From a bacterium (GTDB taxonomy: Bacteria; Vulcanimicrobiota; Vulcanimicrobiia; Vulcanimicrobiales; Vulcanimicrobiaceae), in the NCBI GenBank assembly GCA_021805775.1, contig JAJZED010000002.1:148390-212389 (forward strand): a DNA stretch of 64,000 bases, read 5' to 3'. Position numbers and translations under genes: made by a program. Below are positions 24,750 to 33,973 of this stretch, piece after piece (position 1 is the first letter of the stretch; each line of letters begins with the position of its first letter). Below the pieces are notes generated by a model. The model was not told the origin of the DNA. It worked only from the letters and a program-made list of their open reading frames with translations, and made no database searches.

Positions 24750-25412
24750 CTAATCGTTTGAGCGGCGGCCGCCGAAAATTTGCAACAACGCGAGAAAGAT
24801 GTTAATAGCGTCGAGGTAGATGCTTACCGCCAGCATGACCGCGCTCGATCCGCTTCCGCCCGCGCGAATACGAGCGAAATCGGCGAGCGTTAATCCGGCG
24901 AAGATGAAGAGCACTACCCACGATATCGCCGTCGGCGAGACAAAGTGGACGAAGAGTGAAACGATGCTGATGACGATAATCGCCATGAGCGCCATCATTA
25001 ACACGCCGTAGAGACGGCGGAAATCGAAGGTGGTCGCATAGACGATCGCACCGAGTCCGAGCATCCCAAGCCCGGTCGTCAGTGCCGCGTTCATAACGAT
25101 GCTCGGACCGTCGATATGCGCGTAATATGCGATCGTCGGCGCAATGCCGATGCCTTCAAGAAAGGTAAACACATAGAACAGCAACAAGGCGACAGGTTCG
25201 TTCGCACTCATTCGCCCGATGGCGAAGAGCAATATGAAGCCGCCGATGAGTGCTGCAATGGAGAACAGGCCGGGCGCCATATCGCGAAAGAGATATGCGG
25301 CGAGCGCCGTGATGCAGAGCCCGAGCCCGGTGATCCCAAGCACTTGGCTTAAGAGTGCGGGTGTCGATACCGTGGCCCCGTACGGGGAAGGCGGTTGTAA
25401 GCGGTAGTTCAT
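24750..25412 (-). CDS. Bax inhibitor-1 (YccA/TMBIM) family membrane protein
   Basis: 220 residues with about seven hydrophobic helices, beginning 'MNYRLQPPSPYGATVS'. The family pattern 'FYVFTFLEGIGIAPTIAYY' and the Asp-containing last helices ('ADFARIRAGGSG' and 'SIYLDAINIFLALLQIF') match bacterial YccA/BI-1 proteins, some of which are pH-sensitive calcium leak channels. It lies between purD and purF in the purine run, with no obvious metabolic link. Confidence 0.88.
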   Translation of the reverse strand: MNYRLQPPSPYGATVSTPALLSQVLGITGLGLCITALAAYLFRDMAPGLFSIAALIGGFILLFAIGRMSANEPVALLLFYVFTFLEGIGIAPTIAYYAHIDGPSIVMNAALTTGLGMLGLGAIVYATTFDFRRLYGVLMMALMAIIVISIVSLFVHFVSPTAISWVVLFIFAGLTLADFARIRAGGSGSSAVMLAVSIYLDAINIFLALLQIFGGRRSND

Positions 25413-25522
25413 CGCTCTCTATAATCGCTCATGGAGGCGTTAAGGTTCCCTTCACCTTGCAGCCCCCCTGCCGAGGTTGCCCACCCCTCGCTGTAGGAGC
25501 GCTCTCTCTGCGGTGCAGCTTG

Positions 25523-26791
25523 CTAAAACTTTGCGATATCGGTGCGGAAGGTGAGGTCGGCGTCGCCAAAGCGCTCTCGGAGCATGCGCACGCCGTCATA
25601 GGCTCGCACGCGCGCTTCGTCGAGCGTGGCTCCCACCGCGCTCACCGTTAGAACGCGCCCCCCGGAACTGCTAACAGTGCCGTCGATGAGTTGCGAAGAG
25701 CCCCAGAAGAGGCGCACGCCCTCGGGTAGTTGCACCTCGGCGGGGAGATTCGTAACCGGTGTGCTTTCGAGCGGGTAGCGCGAACTTGCCAACACGACCC
25801 CGACGCACGGCTCGGGATTGACGCGAGCGATGGAGAGATCGAGCGAGCCCTCGGCGCACGATTTGAGCAACGCCGCGAAATCACCGCCGATGCGCGGCAC
25901 GATCGCCTGCGTCTCGGGATCTCCGAAACGCACGTTGAATTCGATGACCTTCGGCCCATCCGCACACCACATCAGACCGGCATAGAGCACGCCGATGTAG
26001 CGTTCGTTCTCAGCGGCGAGGCCGCGCAGCATCGGCGCAAAGATCTGCTCGCGCACGACGTCCATGTACCGTTCGGGGAAACCATGCGGCGGGGAGTAGG
26101 CGCCCATGCCGCCGGTATTCGGACCGGTATCGCCGTCGCCGGCGCGCTTATAATCGCAAGCGGCGATGAACGGCATCATCGCGCGCCCGTCGCAGAGTGC
26201 GAAGACCGAGAGTTCGCGCCCGACTAAACGCTCTTCGAGAACGATATCGGTTCCGCCGCCGGGAATCGCTCGCTCGCCGTACCAGCGCGCGAGCAAGGCC
26301 TCGGCCTCGGCCGGCCCCGAGGTGACGACCACTCCTTTGCCGGCGGCTAAGCCATCGGCTTTCACGACGACCCCGCGCTCGCCCCACGAAGCAAGGACTT
26401 TGCGCGCCGTATCGAGCGTATGCACGACGGCGTAGCGCGCGGTTGGAACGCCGTTACGCTCCATGAAGCGTTTGGCGAAGCTCTTCGAACTCTCCAACCG
26501 TCCGATCGAGCGATTCGGTCCAAAAACGGAGAGTCCCAGTTCGCGCGCCCGATCGGCGACGCCGGCGGCAATCGCCGTCTCCGGGCCGATGACGACGAGA
26601 TCGATCCGCTCCTCGAGCGCGCGCTGCGCGATCGCTTTCGCGTCGGTGACCGATAGATTCCAATTCGTTCCGTAGAGCGCCGTCCCGGCGTTTCCCGGCG
26701 TCGTGAAGAGCGCTTCGCAGGAAGGCGAAGCCGCGAGACGCCAACCGAGCGCATCCTCGCGGGCCCCATTGCCGATCAGGAGTACGCGCAT
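25523..26791 (-). CDS. purD: Phosphoribosylamine-glycine ligase
   Basis: ATP-grasp enzyme making GAR. Starts 'MRVLLIGNGAREDALGWRL'; 'GPETAIAAGVADRARELG'; the ATP-grasp segment 'VVVKADGLAAGKGVVV'; 'GANTGGMGAYSPP'-like motif read here as 'GPNTGGMGAYSPPHG'; 'EFNVRFGDPETQAIV'. Length 422. The ATG at 26789-26791 overlaps the guaA stop (ATGA); a GTG three codons earlier is less likely. Confidence 0.95.
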   Translation of the reverse strand: MRVLLIGNGAREDALGWRLAASPSCEALFTTPGNAGTALYGTNWNLSVTDAKAIAQRALEERIDLVVIGPETAIAAGVADRARELGLSVFGPNRSIGRLESSKSFAKRFMERNGVPTARYAVVHTLDTARKVLASWGERGVVVKADGLAAGKGVVVTSGPAEAEALLARWYGERAIPGGGTDIVLEERLVGRELSVFALCDGRAMMPFIAACDYKRAGDGDTGPNTGGMGAYSPPHGFPERYMDVVREQIFAPMLRGLAAENERYIGVLYAGLMWCADGPKVIEFNVRFGDPETQAIVPRIGGDFAALLKSCAEGSLDLSIARVNPEPCVGVVLASSRYPLESTPVTNLPAEVQLPEGVRLFWGSSQLIDGTVSSSGGRVLTVSAVGATLDEARVRAYDGVRMLRERFGDADLTFRTDIAKF

Positions 26792-28329
26792 CACTCCCAC
26801 TCAACCGTTGCCGGAGGCTTCGAGGTGATGTCGTAGGCGATGCGATTGACGCCGGGAACCTCGTTCACGATGCGGGTCGAGATGCGCGCGAGCAGATCGT
26901 GCGGCAGGCGCGCCCAATCGGCCGTCATGCCGTCCTCGCTGACGATTGCGCGCACCGCAACGAGGTTCGCGTACGTGCGACCGTCGCCCATTACACCGAC
27001 CGACTTGACCGGCGTCAGCACGGCAAAGTATTGCCACGGGTGTTGATCGAGTGCCGTGCGTTCGATCTCTTCGCGCACGATCGCGTCGGCTTCGCGCACG
27101 ATCGTCAACCGTTCTTCGTCGACCGCCCCGATAATGCGCACGGCGAGCCCCGGGCCCGGGAAGGGCTGCCGGGCGACGATGTGTTCCGGCAAACCGAGCA
27201 CGCGACCGAGTGCGCGCACTTCGTCCTTAAAGAGCGCGCGTAGCGGTTCCACAAGCGCGAAGTTCATGTGTTCGGGAAGGCCGCCGACGTTATGATGCGA
27301 CTTGATTTTGTGCCCGGCCTTGCTCTGCGGCGTCTTCGATTCGATGACGTCGGGATAGAGCGTCCCTTGCACGAGGAAACCGACATCGGTTAACTTGGCC
27401 GCTTCTTCTTCGAATATCGCGATGAATTCGTGGCCGATCAAAATGCGCTTGCGCTCGGGGTCTTCGACGCCCGCCAGCTTCGCGAGAAAACGCTCCGCCG
27501 CATCGACGTGAATAACGTTGAGATGCAGGACGTCGCGGAATGCCGCCAAGACCTCATTCGCTTCATTTTTTCGCAATAAACCGTGGTCGACGAAAATGCA
27601 CGTGAGCTGTTCGCCGATCGCCCGCGCGACCAGGGTCGCAGCGACCGCCGAATCGACGCCGCCCGAGAGCGCACAGATGACGCGACGCCCTCCGACTCGC
27701 TCGCGGATCTCGGCGACGCTGCTCTCTAAAAAGGAATCCATCGCCCAGTTCGGAGTCATTTTTGCAACATCGCGGAGAAAATTCTCGATGAGTTGCTTTC
27801 CGTACTCGGTGTGAACGACTTCGGGGTGGAACTGGACCCCGGCCATCTTTCGCTTCGTACTGCCGATCGCGGCGATCGAACAGCGCGGCGTCGCCGCCAA
27901 CGGAGTGAAGTCGCCGGGTAACCGTTGCACGGAGTCACCGTGCGACATCCACACGCGCGACTGCTCCGGAACTCCGGCGAGCAACGGATGCGAAGGATCG
28001 AGGATGCGAAGCGTCGCCGGCCCGTATTCGGGGGCGCCGCCGGAGACTAATTCGGCTCCGACCTCGCGTGCGATCAATTGCATGCCGTAACATATCCCCA
28101 GCATCGGCAGCCCGCTTGCAAAGACGGCGGAATCGCAGGTCGGCGCGCCCTCTGCGAGCGTACTCTCCGGTCCACCGGAAAGTACGAGTGCCGCGGGATC
28201 GAGTGCGAGAATGTCTTTCCAGGGCCGGTCGTAGGGGACGATCTCGCAATAATACCCCGCCTCTCGCACGCGCCGGGCGATCAGCTGGCTATATTGCGCT
28301 CCAAAGTCGAGGATGACGACGGTCTTCAT
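26791..28329 (-). CDS. guaA: GMP synthase (glutamine-hydrolysing)
   Basis: Converts XMP to GMP. The N-terminal class I glutaminase has 'LSGGPEST', the nucleophile in 'LGICYGMQLIAR' and the His-x-Glu in 'VQFHPEVVHTEYG'. The C-terminal ATP pyrophosphatase has the P-loop 'ALSGGVDSAVAATL', and the dimerisation domain has 'RQPFPGPGLAVRI'. Length 512 is typical. It overlaps purD and starts 4 bases after purP2. Confidence 0.96.
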   Translation of the reverse strand: MKTVVILDFGAQYSQLIARRVREAGYYCEIVPYDRPWKDILALDPAALVLSGGPESTLAEGAPTCDSAVFASGLPMLGICYGMQLIAREVGAELVSGGAPEYGPATLRILDPSHPLLAGVPEQSRVWMSHGDSVQRLPGDFTPLAATPRCSIAAIGSTKRKMAGVQFHPEVVHTEYGKQLIENFLRDVAKMTPNWAMDSFLESSVAEIRERVGGRRVICALSGGVDSAVAATLVARAIGEQLTCIFVDHGLLRKNEANEVLAAFRDVLHLNVIHVDAAERFLAKLAGVEDPERKRILIGHEFIAIFEEEAAKLTDVGFLVQGTLYPDVIESKTPQSKAGHKIKSHHNVGGLPEHMNFALVEPLRALFKDEVRALGRVLGLPEHIVARQPFPGPGLAVRIIGAVDEERLTIVREADAIVREEIERTALDQHPWQYFAVLTPVKSVGVMGDGRTYANLVAVRAIVSEDGMTADWARLPHDLLARISTRIVNEVPGVNRIAYDITSKPPATVEWE

Positions 28330-28333
28330 ACGG

Positions 28334-29476
28334 TTATGTTAGCACCTCCGCCAAACGTCCGGCGTCGCGCGCGAATTCCAGCTCCATGGCAATTCGCTCC
28401 CCAACGGCGATATCGCGCCCCCACCGATACGAAGAGTACGGTGTAAAACGCGTCCCGGGCGAGCCCGGTATTCGCAGCGATACGTCGTAGCAAACAAATT
28501 CTTTCGGTGGGCCGGCGACGATCGCGCACTGTAACGCAAACGGTCCGATCGCTCCCGGCGGTAAAGCATCGCGAGCGGCGGCGACGAATCGTTCGCCCAT
28601 TTCGAATGCCGATTCCAACGTCGATTCCGTGAGCGTCGCTGCGATATGCCCCGCCTCTTCCAATCGCATCGGTACGTCGCGTAACTGCTCGTAGACCGAC
28701 GGCGGGACGTTACGAAAACCTTCAAGATTGGTCTGACGGCGCGTATCGGTTCCCATGAGCTCCAGCTCTCCGAGCATCGGCGAATAGAAAAAATTCAAAT
28801 TGATCGACGGCCCGAGGGCAAATTCCTCAACGATCGCTCCGGCGAGCCCGGCTTCATCGAGAATTCCCTCGGAGATAAGGCGCGCGCTCACTTCGCGATA
28901 TTGGCCCGGGCTCGCGCAAAGAAAGAACGCCCGTTCGAAGCGCACGCGCGCATGCGGCGCCTTCACCATCACCAAGCGATCGATTTCGTCGGGCGAGGCG
29001 AATTGGCGAGGATGGCGGATGCCCGCCTTCGCCAACAACTCGTATTGGTTTCCCGCCTCGTCACGTTCCTCGGCCCGAAGCAAAAAACGGTTTCCAAAGA
29101 AGGGGACGAGCATGCGTCGTTCGATCTCATCGTAGCTGAAATGTTGGTGAAGGTAGACTTCGAACGAGCGATTGGCGCAAAATACGACGTTGCGATCGAG
29201 CAACTCACGCTGCACCCGCTCGTCGAGAAGGTCGGCAAAACGTTCGAGTTCGATGACCTCGTCGACGCAACCGCGTGGAACCGGTCCCTCGCGGCGACGG
29301 AAATGCTCGGTATAGGTGCGCTCGCGCCCTCGAGCCGTTACTACCAAATTACGAAAACCTCGAAGCCGCGCCCCGGCGGCGACTTCGAGCGCAGAGTGGC
29401 TGCCGATAGAGCAGATCGTCAGCGCATCGAGATCGTAGCCGCGCAGCGTTTCTTCAACCGAGGTAAAATCCGCCAT
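28334..29476 (-). CDS. Divergent PurP paralogue (PurP2)
   Basis: 380 residues, clearly homologous over its length to the neighbouring PurP: 'ICSIGSHSALEVAAGARL', 'RRMLVPFFGNRFLLRAEE', 'AGIRHPRQFASPDEIDRLVM', 'INLNFFYSPMLGELELMG' and 'AIGPFALQCAI'. Several conserved PurP stretches are altered. 'VVPHGSF' becomes 'VFCANRSF', the glycine-rich ATP-grasp loop 'GGKGYMF' becomes 'RVRFERAFF', and 'EISARI' becomes 'DVSLRI'. Some archaea also carry two PurP paralogues. Whether this copy is a catalytic or structural partner is unknown. It lies 3 bases after purP1. Confidence 0.8.
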   Translation of the reverse strand: MADFTSVEETLRGYDLDALTICSIGSHSALEVAAGARLRGFRNLVVTARGRERTYTEHFRRREGPVPRGCVDEVIELERFADLLDERVQRELLDRNVVFCANRSFEVYLHQHFSYDEIERRMLVPFFGNRFLLRAEERDEAGNQYELLAKAGIRHPRQFASPDEIDRLVMVKAPHARVRFERAFFLCASPGQYREVSARLISEGILDEAGLAGAIVEEFALGPSINLNFFYSPMLGELELMGTDTRRQTNLEGFRNVPPSVYEQLRDVPMRLEEAGHIAATLTESTLESAFEMGERFVAAARDALPPGAIGPFALQCAIVAGPPKEFVCYDVSLRIPGSPGTRFTPYSSYRWGRDIAVGERIAMELEFARDAGRLAEVLT

Positions 29477-29479
29477 CTG

Positions 29480-30502
29480 CTAGAGAACGCTCGAATCGTC
29501 GAGAACGGCTCGCAAATTCGATGCAAGCAGAGCGTTTTTAATTTCGCGGGCAATACGGCGCCCGGTCGACATCGGTTCCGAATAATTGAGATACGAGTAG
29601 GGAGAGCCATCGATGAAAAGATTGCTTCCGGCAACGATGCGAGCCGAAATTTCCATGATATAGAAATGCATGTCCGGCGTAATTATCGTTTCTATGCAAA
29701 AAGCTCCGAAGAGCCCCTTGGGGCCGCATATCTCTTTACTTACGCGGATGACGTTGTCGCCCATCTCCAACGCCTCGGCGAGCATCGATTCGCGCAGACT
29801 CACCGGCGAATTACCTACTACGACATAAGATGGGTCGACATCCATCCCTTCCTGTGCGGCCGCGGGTATGCGGCCGAGCGAATCGACATTGGTCTCGTAG
29901 CGGCGGTCCATCGACATAATTTCGAGTTCGCCGGAGAGCGGCGAATAAAAATAGTGAATGTAGAGCGGCACGCCGATGATATATTCCTGGATCGTGTATT
30001 GCGCCTTGAGCGAACCCGCTCGTTCCTCAAAATCGGCGGCATCGCGGATGAACATATAGCCCTTACCGCCGGCAGCACCGTAGAGTTTGACGATGACGGG
30101 ACGGTCGATCTCGGCGCCGCTTTTGAATTGGCGTGGAAGCCGAAGCCCCGCTCGCGTCAGCCAGTCGCGCTGAAGTTCGCGGCTCGCCTCCCAATCGAGA
30201 ACGGCCTTATTCCCGAAATAGGGAATCGTCATTTTTTTATGCTCGTCGGGCGAAAGATAGGCGACGAACGATCCGTGCGGAACCACGATCGCCTTGCGCG
30301 CGCGAAGTTCCTCGAAGAGCGACGGGAACGCCGAGTACGAGGGAAGGACGATGACCTCGTCGACAAAACGAAACGAGCGATAGAGCCTTTCGGTTTGCGG
30401 ATTCGTAATAGCTAACGTGCGAAACCCTTCGTCGCGCGCACCTTTGAGAATCTGGAGCGCGGAGTGCGAGCCCAACGTCGCGATAGTATAGTGCCGGTTC
30501 AT
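29480..30502 (-). CDS. purP: Formate-dependent AICAR formylating enzyme (FAICAR synthetase) PurP
   Basis: ATP-grasp ligase making FAICAR from AICAR, formate and ATP; typical of archaea, where it replaces the folate-dependent PurH transformylase. It closely follows the archaeal PurP pattern: 'TIATLGSHSALQILKGARDE', 'VVPHGSFVAYLS', 'IPYFGNKAVLDWE', 'LTRAGLRLPRQF', 'VIVKLYGAAGGKGYMFI', 'IHYFYSPLSGELEIMSMDRR', 'IMEISARIVAGSN' and 'IAREIKNALL'. Length 340 fits the ~360-residue family. The ATG overlaps the PurS-like stop. No purH is in the window, so this is likely the route to FAICAR here. Confidence 0.9.
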   Translation of the reverse strand: MNRHYTIATLGSHSALQILKGARDEGFRTLAITNPQTERLYRSFRFVDEVIVLPSYSAFPSLFEELRARKAIVVPHGSFVAYLSPDEHKKMTIPYFGNKAVLDWEASRELQRDWLTRAGLRLPRQFKSGAEIDRPVIVKLYGAAGGKGYMFIRDAADFEERAGSLKAQYTIQEYIIGVPLYIHYFYSPLSGELEIMSMDRRYETNVDSLGRIPAAAQEGMDVDPSYVVVGNSPVSLRESMLAEALEMGDNVIRVSKEICGPKGLFGAFCIETIITPDMHFYIMEISARIVAGSNLFIDGSPYSYLNYSEPMSTGRRIAREIKNALLASNLRAVLDDSSVL

Positions 30503-30903
30503 CGGATCGCCCTTTCGATGGCAGGGTTACAAAGCAGTCGAGTGCATGCGGCGTCGAGATCCGCGCCGCCGAGCGGGTTCCCGGCGTGGTCGAAGAGACG
30601 CCAGCCAACCAGACGGCGCATCGGTGCCGAACGCGCGGCATCGAGCATCTCCACCCACACCTCGCCGTCGCGCGGGTGCGCGCCGGGCAGGCGCTCGAGC
30701 CGATGTTTATTGGGGTTGAAGAGCCGCTCGTCACGTTCGATAAGCGCGCTCAGCGCTTCGTCGCTCTCTTCGCGTTCGAATACGAGGATATCCGCACGCT
30801 GCACGCGTGCTACCGCCACCCCTAGACGCTGGAGCGCTCGCATCGCCGTGTAGGCTTCGTTATCGGGAATCTTCAGCTCGACGGCGTACGCACGTTCGTT
30901 CAC
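30499..30903 (-). CDS. purS: PurS-like subunit of FGAM synthase, with a central insertion
   Basis: 134 residues from the GTG at 30901-30903, which overlaps the purQ stop by one base. The N-terminus 'AYAVELKIPDNEAYTAMRAL' then 'VARVQRADILVFE' has the beta-alpha-beta pattern of PurS. The C-terminus 'LDAACTRLLCNPAIERAIR' resembles the PurS signature (C-x-K-L-L-A-N-P-V-I-E-x-Y). Between them lie ~60 extra residues with 'ERDERLFNPNKHRLERLPGA'. Ordinary PurS is ~80 residues. Position between purQ and purP supports the call; the small-type PurL here needs a PurS. The identification is mine and moderately secure. Confidence 0.6.
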   Translation of the reverse strand: MNERAYAVELKIPDNEAYTAMRALQRLGVAVARVQRADILVFEREESDEALSALIERDERLFNPNKHRLERLPGAHPRDGEVWVEMLDAARSAPMRRLVGWRLFDHAGNPLGGADLDAACTRLLCNPAIERAIR

Positions 30904-31670
30904 TATCGGCGCTCCAGAGCGGTGACAAAACTCTCGAACAGCACGCTTCCCCCCGAAGGCGCGAGCGGATCGTCGCCTTCGCTTCGATCGAGATGATTGA
31001 AGTTCCACGCGTCGCGCTCGGGGTGCGGCATGATCGCCAGAACATTTCCCTCGCGGTTTGTTAACGCCGCCGCTCCGAGCGCCGACCCTTGCGGAGCAAA
31101 GTGCGCGTCGGTAGCGCCGGCGACGTCGGCGTAGCGAAAGACGATAAAGTCTCCGTTGTCGATCTCCTCGAGGTGTGAAGGCACCGCAGCGAGACGCCCT
31201 TGTCCGTGCGCCGCCCAGGCCGGGATCAGCACATCTTCGGGGAGCGCGGCAGCGATCGCGCAGCGCGTCGCGGCGACGGTACGGCGTAAGAGCACGCGTT
31301 CGCAGATAAAATGTCCCTGAGCGTTATGCGTGAACGCCGCCGTCGGGCGACGAACCTCGCCGGTGCCCGGTGCGAGGCCTGCTTCTAATAAAATTTGCGC
31401 TCCGTTGCAAATACCCAGAACATACTTTCCGGCCTGCGCTCCCTCGATAACGGCGTCGAGCATCGCATCGTGCGCCGCGATCGCTCCCGCGCGAATACGA
31501 TCTTCGTAGGCAAAACCTCCGGGTAGCACAAACGCATCGTAATATTGGAGGCTCGCCGCTTCGCTCCAATGCACGATTCGCGCATCGGCCCCGCAATCGA
31601 CGAGGAGATCGCGTGTCTCCATTTCGGAGTTCGTCCCCGGAAAGACGAGGACCGCAACGCGTGCTTTCAC
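30903..31670 (-). CDS. purQ: Phosphoribosylformylglycinamidine synthase, glutaminase subunit
   Basis: Supplies ammonia to PurL. Starts 'VKARVAVLVFPGTNSEMETR'; 'VLPGGFAYEDRIRAGAIAAH'; nucleophile Cys in 'VLGICNGAQILLEAGL'; His/Glu in 'IMPHPERDAWNFNH'. 255 residues, the slightly longer PurQ type. The GTG at 31668-31670 overlaps the purL stop (GTGA). The open frame continues upstream inside purL but is a shadow there. Confidence 0.94.
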   Translation of the reverse strand: MKARVAVLVFPGTNSEMETRDLLVDCGADARIVHWSEAASLQYYDAFVLPGGFAYEDRIRAGAIAAHDAMLDAVIEGAQAGKYVLGICNGAQILLEAGLAPGTGEVRRPTAAFTHNAQGHFICERVLLRRTVAATRCAIAAALPEDVLIPAWAAHGQGRLAAVPSHLEEIDNGDFIVFRYADVAGATDAHFAPQGSALGAAALTNREGNVLAIMPHPERDAWNFNHLDRSEGDDPLAPSGGSVLFESFVTALERR

Positions 31671-33973
31671 AGAAAAAGTTCCTCCAGCGGTCGCGACCAA
31701 CTCCGCTGCAGGTCGGCGATCTCCCACGCCTCGTCCTCGAATGACAGAAGCGGCTCTGCCGTCGTCGTGCCGATCTCGCGAACGCTCTCCAACGATTCCG
31801 CCAACGCTTCGAAGCGTTCGATATCGCCTGGTGCAACCTCGACGACGACGCCGCCCCACTCGCCGAAGAGCGATTCGTTCCGTCCGACCGACGACCAGCC
31901 GACCGAGCCGTCGAGTTCGATCCCGATCGGCGCGCGGCGAGCCGCGACACACCCAAAACTCATCTCGGCGAGCGTTACCAAGAGGCCCCCGTCGGAGATC
32001 GCGTGGGCGCTTCGCAACAAGCCCTCGCGCGCGGCGGCGAGTATGAAGCGATGTTCCGCCACGGCGCGCTCCATATCGATCTCCGGCGCCGCTTCGTCGG
32101 CGAGTCCAAGGATCGAGGCGAGCACGCTTCCACCGAGCGCGCGCTGCGTCTCGCCGATAAGGTAGAGGTGCGAGCCGACTTCTTTCAGCGGCAGCGTGAC
32201 GCACCGCGACAGATCCGCGATTCGACCGACGCATGCGACGATCGGCGAGGCCGGTACCGCGTGCCCGTTCGCTGCGGCGTTATAGAGACTCACGTTTCCC
32301 GACACGTAGGCAAGCCCGAAGCCGCGCGCGGCTCGTGCGAGCCCGTCCACCCCGGCTACGAGTTCGCCGTACTGCCGCGGATCGCGGGGGCTTCCATAGT
32401 TCAGGCAATCGGTCAAGCCGATCGGTTCGCCGCCGACGGCCACCACTTTGCGCGCCGACTCGTAGACGGCAAGCTCTGCAGCGCGCTGCGGATCGATGCG
32501 GCCGATGCGTGGATTTCCAGCGACGCTCAACGCAAAGGCAAGGCGCGATCCTCGTATCGGCGCGAGAACGCCGGCGTCGGCCTCACCGCGCGGAATCACC
32601 GTGCGTCCGCGTACGACGGCGTCGTAATGTCGGTAGAGCGGCGCGCGCGAACAAACATCGCGATGCGCGAGAATCTCGTGAAAGAGGTCGTCGAGCGTGC
32701 GCTCGCTGAGAACGTCTCGCTCTCGACGCATCGTCGGCGGCACCGGCGCCTCAGCAGGCAGCGTATCGCGAACGGTTCCGGTAAGAAAATCGATCGGCAC
32801 GTCCATCACGAGCTCTCCGCGATGGCGCAACCGGTAGTGTTGCTCCGCGGTCGCGCGCCCTATCCGAACCGCCCGCGCATTCTGCGCTACCTGCGGTAGC
32901 GAGAATTCTTCGTTATATATCCGCTCGACTTCATCGACGATATCTTCAGGAAGCGCCCAGAGTAAACGCTCCTGCGTCTCACCGACGGCAATTACTTCGG
33001 GAAGCAGACGATCGACGGCGACGTTGACGGTATCGAGATCGACTTCGGCTCCAAAACCACCGGCGCTGCATAGCTCCGCCGAGCATCCCATGATGCCGCC
33101 GGCACCAAGGTCTTTAAAACCGACCTCGACGCCTCGCTCGCGAAGAAGCGAAAAGACGCGGTAGCTCGCCCGCATGATGACGTTTTTGAGAAACGGATCG
33201 GGAACTTGAACGGCCCCTTTGTTGCTCTGCGCCTCCTGAGCATCCAGCGCTACCGATGAAAAAGAGGCTCCCCCAAAACCGCTCGCGTCGGTTGCTTTCC
33301 CAACGAGCAACAGGACGAAATCCGCACCCTGACGAGGAACCCGCGAGTGGACGATCTCCGATTCTTTCACTAGGCCGAGCGCGACGACGTTCACGAGCAC
33401 GTTGTCGTCGAAGTCGCCGTCGAAATAACAGTCGCCGGCGATATTCGGTACGCCGATGGCGTTACCGTAGGCAGCGATGCCGTCGACGACGCCGCGAGCT
33501 ACGGCACGTTGGTGTTCGTTTACTCGCTCGACGTTCCCGAAGCGCAACGGATCGGCGACGGCAACCACCTCGGCGCCCATGCAGAGCACGTCGCGTACGA
33601 TGCCCCCGATTCCGGTCGCGGCGCCTTCAAAAGGAACGACTTGCGACGGATGGTTGTGCGACTCGTGCGCGATGACGATGCCGTAGCGCTCGCCTTCGTG
33701 TTCGCCAAGGTGTAGAATGCCGGCATCTTCAGCCGGGCCGAGCACGACATCGGGGCCGTCGGTCGGCAGCCGTCCGAGGAGCGCACGACTCGACTTATAC
33801 GAACAATGCTCGCTCCATTGTGCGTCGAATGCATAGAGCTCTACCAGACTCGGCGCGCGTCCCAATCGCTCTGCGATACTACGCAACTCGTCGACACGTA
33901 ACGCCAGCCCTAACGAATCGGCCTGGGCGCGCAGCGCTTCATCGTCGAGTTCTGCAACGGCTAAATCAGGCAA
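31667..33973 (-). CDS. purL: Phosphoribosylformylglycinamidine synthase, small-type PurL
   Basis: ATP-dependent amidation of FGAR, cytoplasmic, with PurQ and PurS. Motifs: 'DAQWSEHCSYKSSRALL' (residues ~40-56), 'AHESHNHPSQVVPFEGAATG', 'GGIVRDVLCMGAEVVA', 'FKDLGAGGIMG' and 'ISDGGLLVTLAEMS'. About 768 residues, the small (SmPurL) class. The probable start is TTG at 33971-33973, 8 bases inside the end of the purC-E fusion. No ATG lies near the family start. Upstream open frame is shadow. Confidence 0.94.
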   Translation of the reverse strand: MPDLAVAELDDEALRAQADSLGLALRVDELRSIAERLGRAPSLVELYAFDAQWSEHCSYKSSRALLGRLPTDGPDVVLGPAEDAGILHLGEHEGERYGIVIAHESHNHPSQVVPFEGAATGIGGIVRDVLCMGAEVVAVADPLRFGNVERVNEHQRAVARGVVDGIAAYGNAIGVPNIAGDCYFDGDFDDNVLVNVVALGLVKESEIVHSRVPRQGADFVLLLVGKATDASGFGGASFSSVALDAQEAQSNKGAVQVPDPFLKNVIMRASYRVFSLLRERGVEVGFKDLGAGGIMGCSAELCSAGGFGAEVDLDTVNVAVDRLLPEVIAVGETQERLLWALPEDIVDEVERIYNEEFSLPQVAQNARAVRIGRATAEQHYRLRHRGELVMDVPIDFLTGTVRDTLPAEAPVPPTMRRERDVLSERTLDDLFHEILAHRDVCSRAPLYRHYDAVVRGRTVIPRGEADAGVLAPIRGSRLAFALSVAGNPRIGRIDPQRAAELAVYESARKVVAVGGEPIGLTDCLNYGSPRDPRQYGELVAGVDGLARAARGFGLAYVSGNVSLYNAAANGHAVPASPIVACVGRIADLSRCVTLPLKEVGSHLYLIGETQRALGGSVLASILGLADEAAPEIDMERAVAEHRFILAAAREGLLRSAHAISDGGLLVTLAEMSFGCVAARRAPIGIELDGSVGWSSVGRNESLFGEWGGVVVEVAPGDIERFEALAESLESVREIGTTTAEPLLSFEDEAWEIADLQRSWSRPLEELFL

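Noticed and set aside
28901-30415. 504-residue open frame on the plus strand opposite the two purP genes
   Set aside because: Antisense to two well-supported genes, Arg/His-rich, no recognisable motif; typical high-GC shadow frame.
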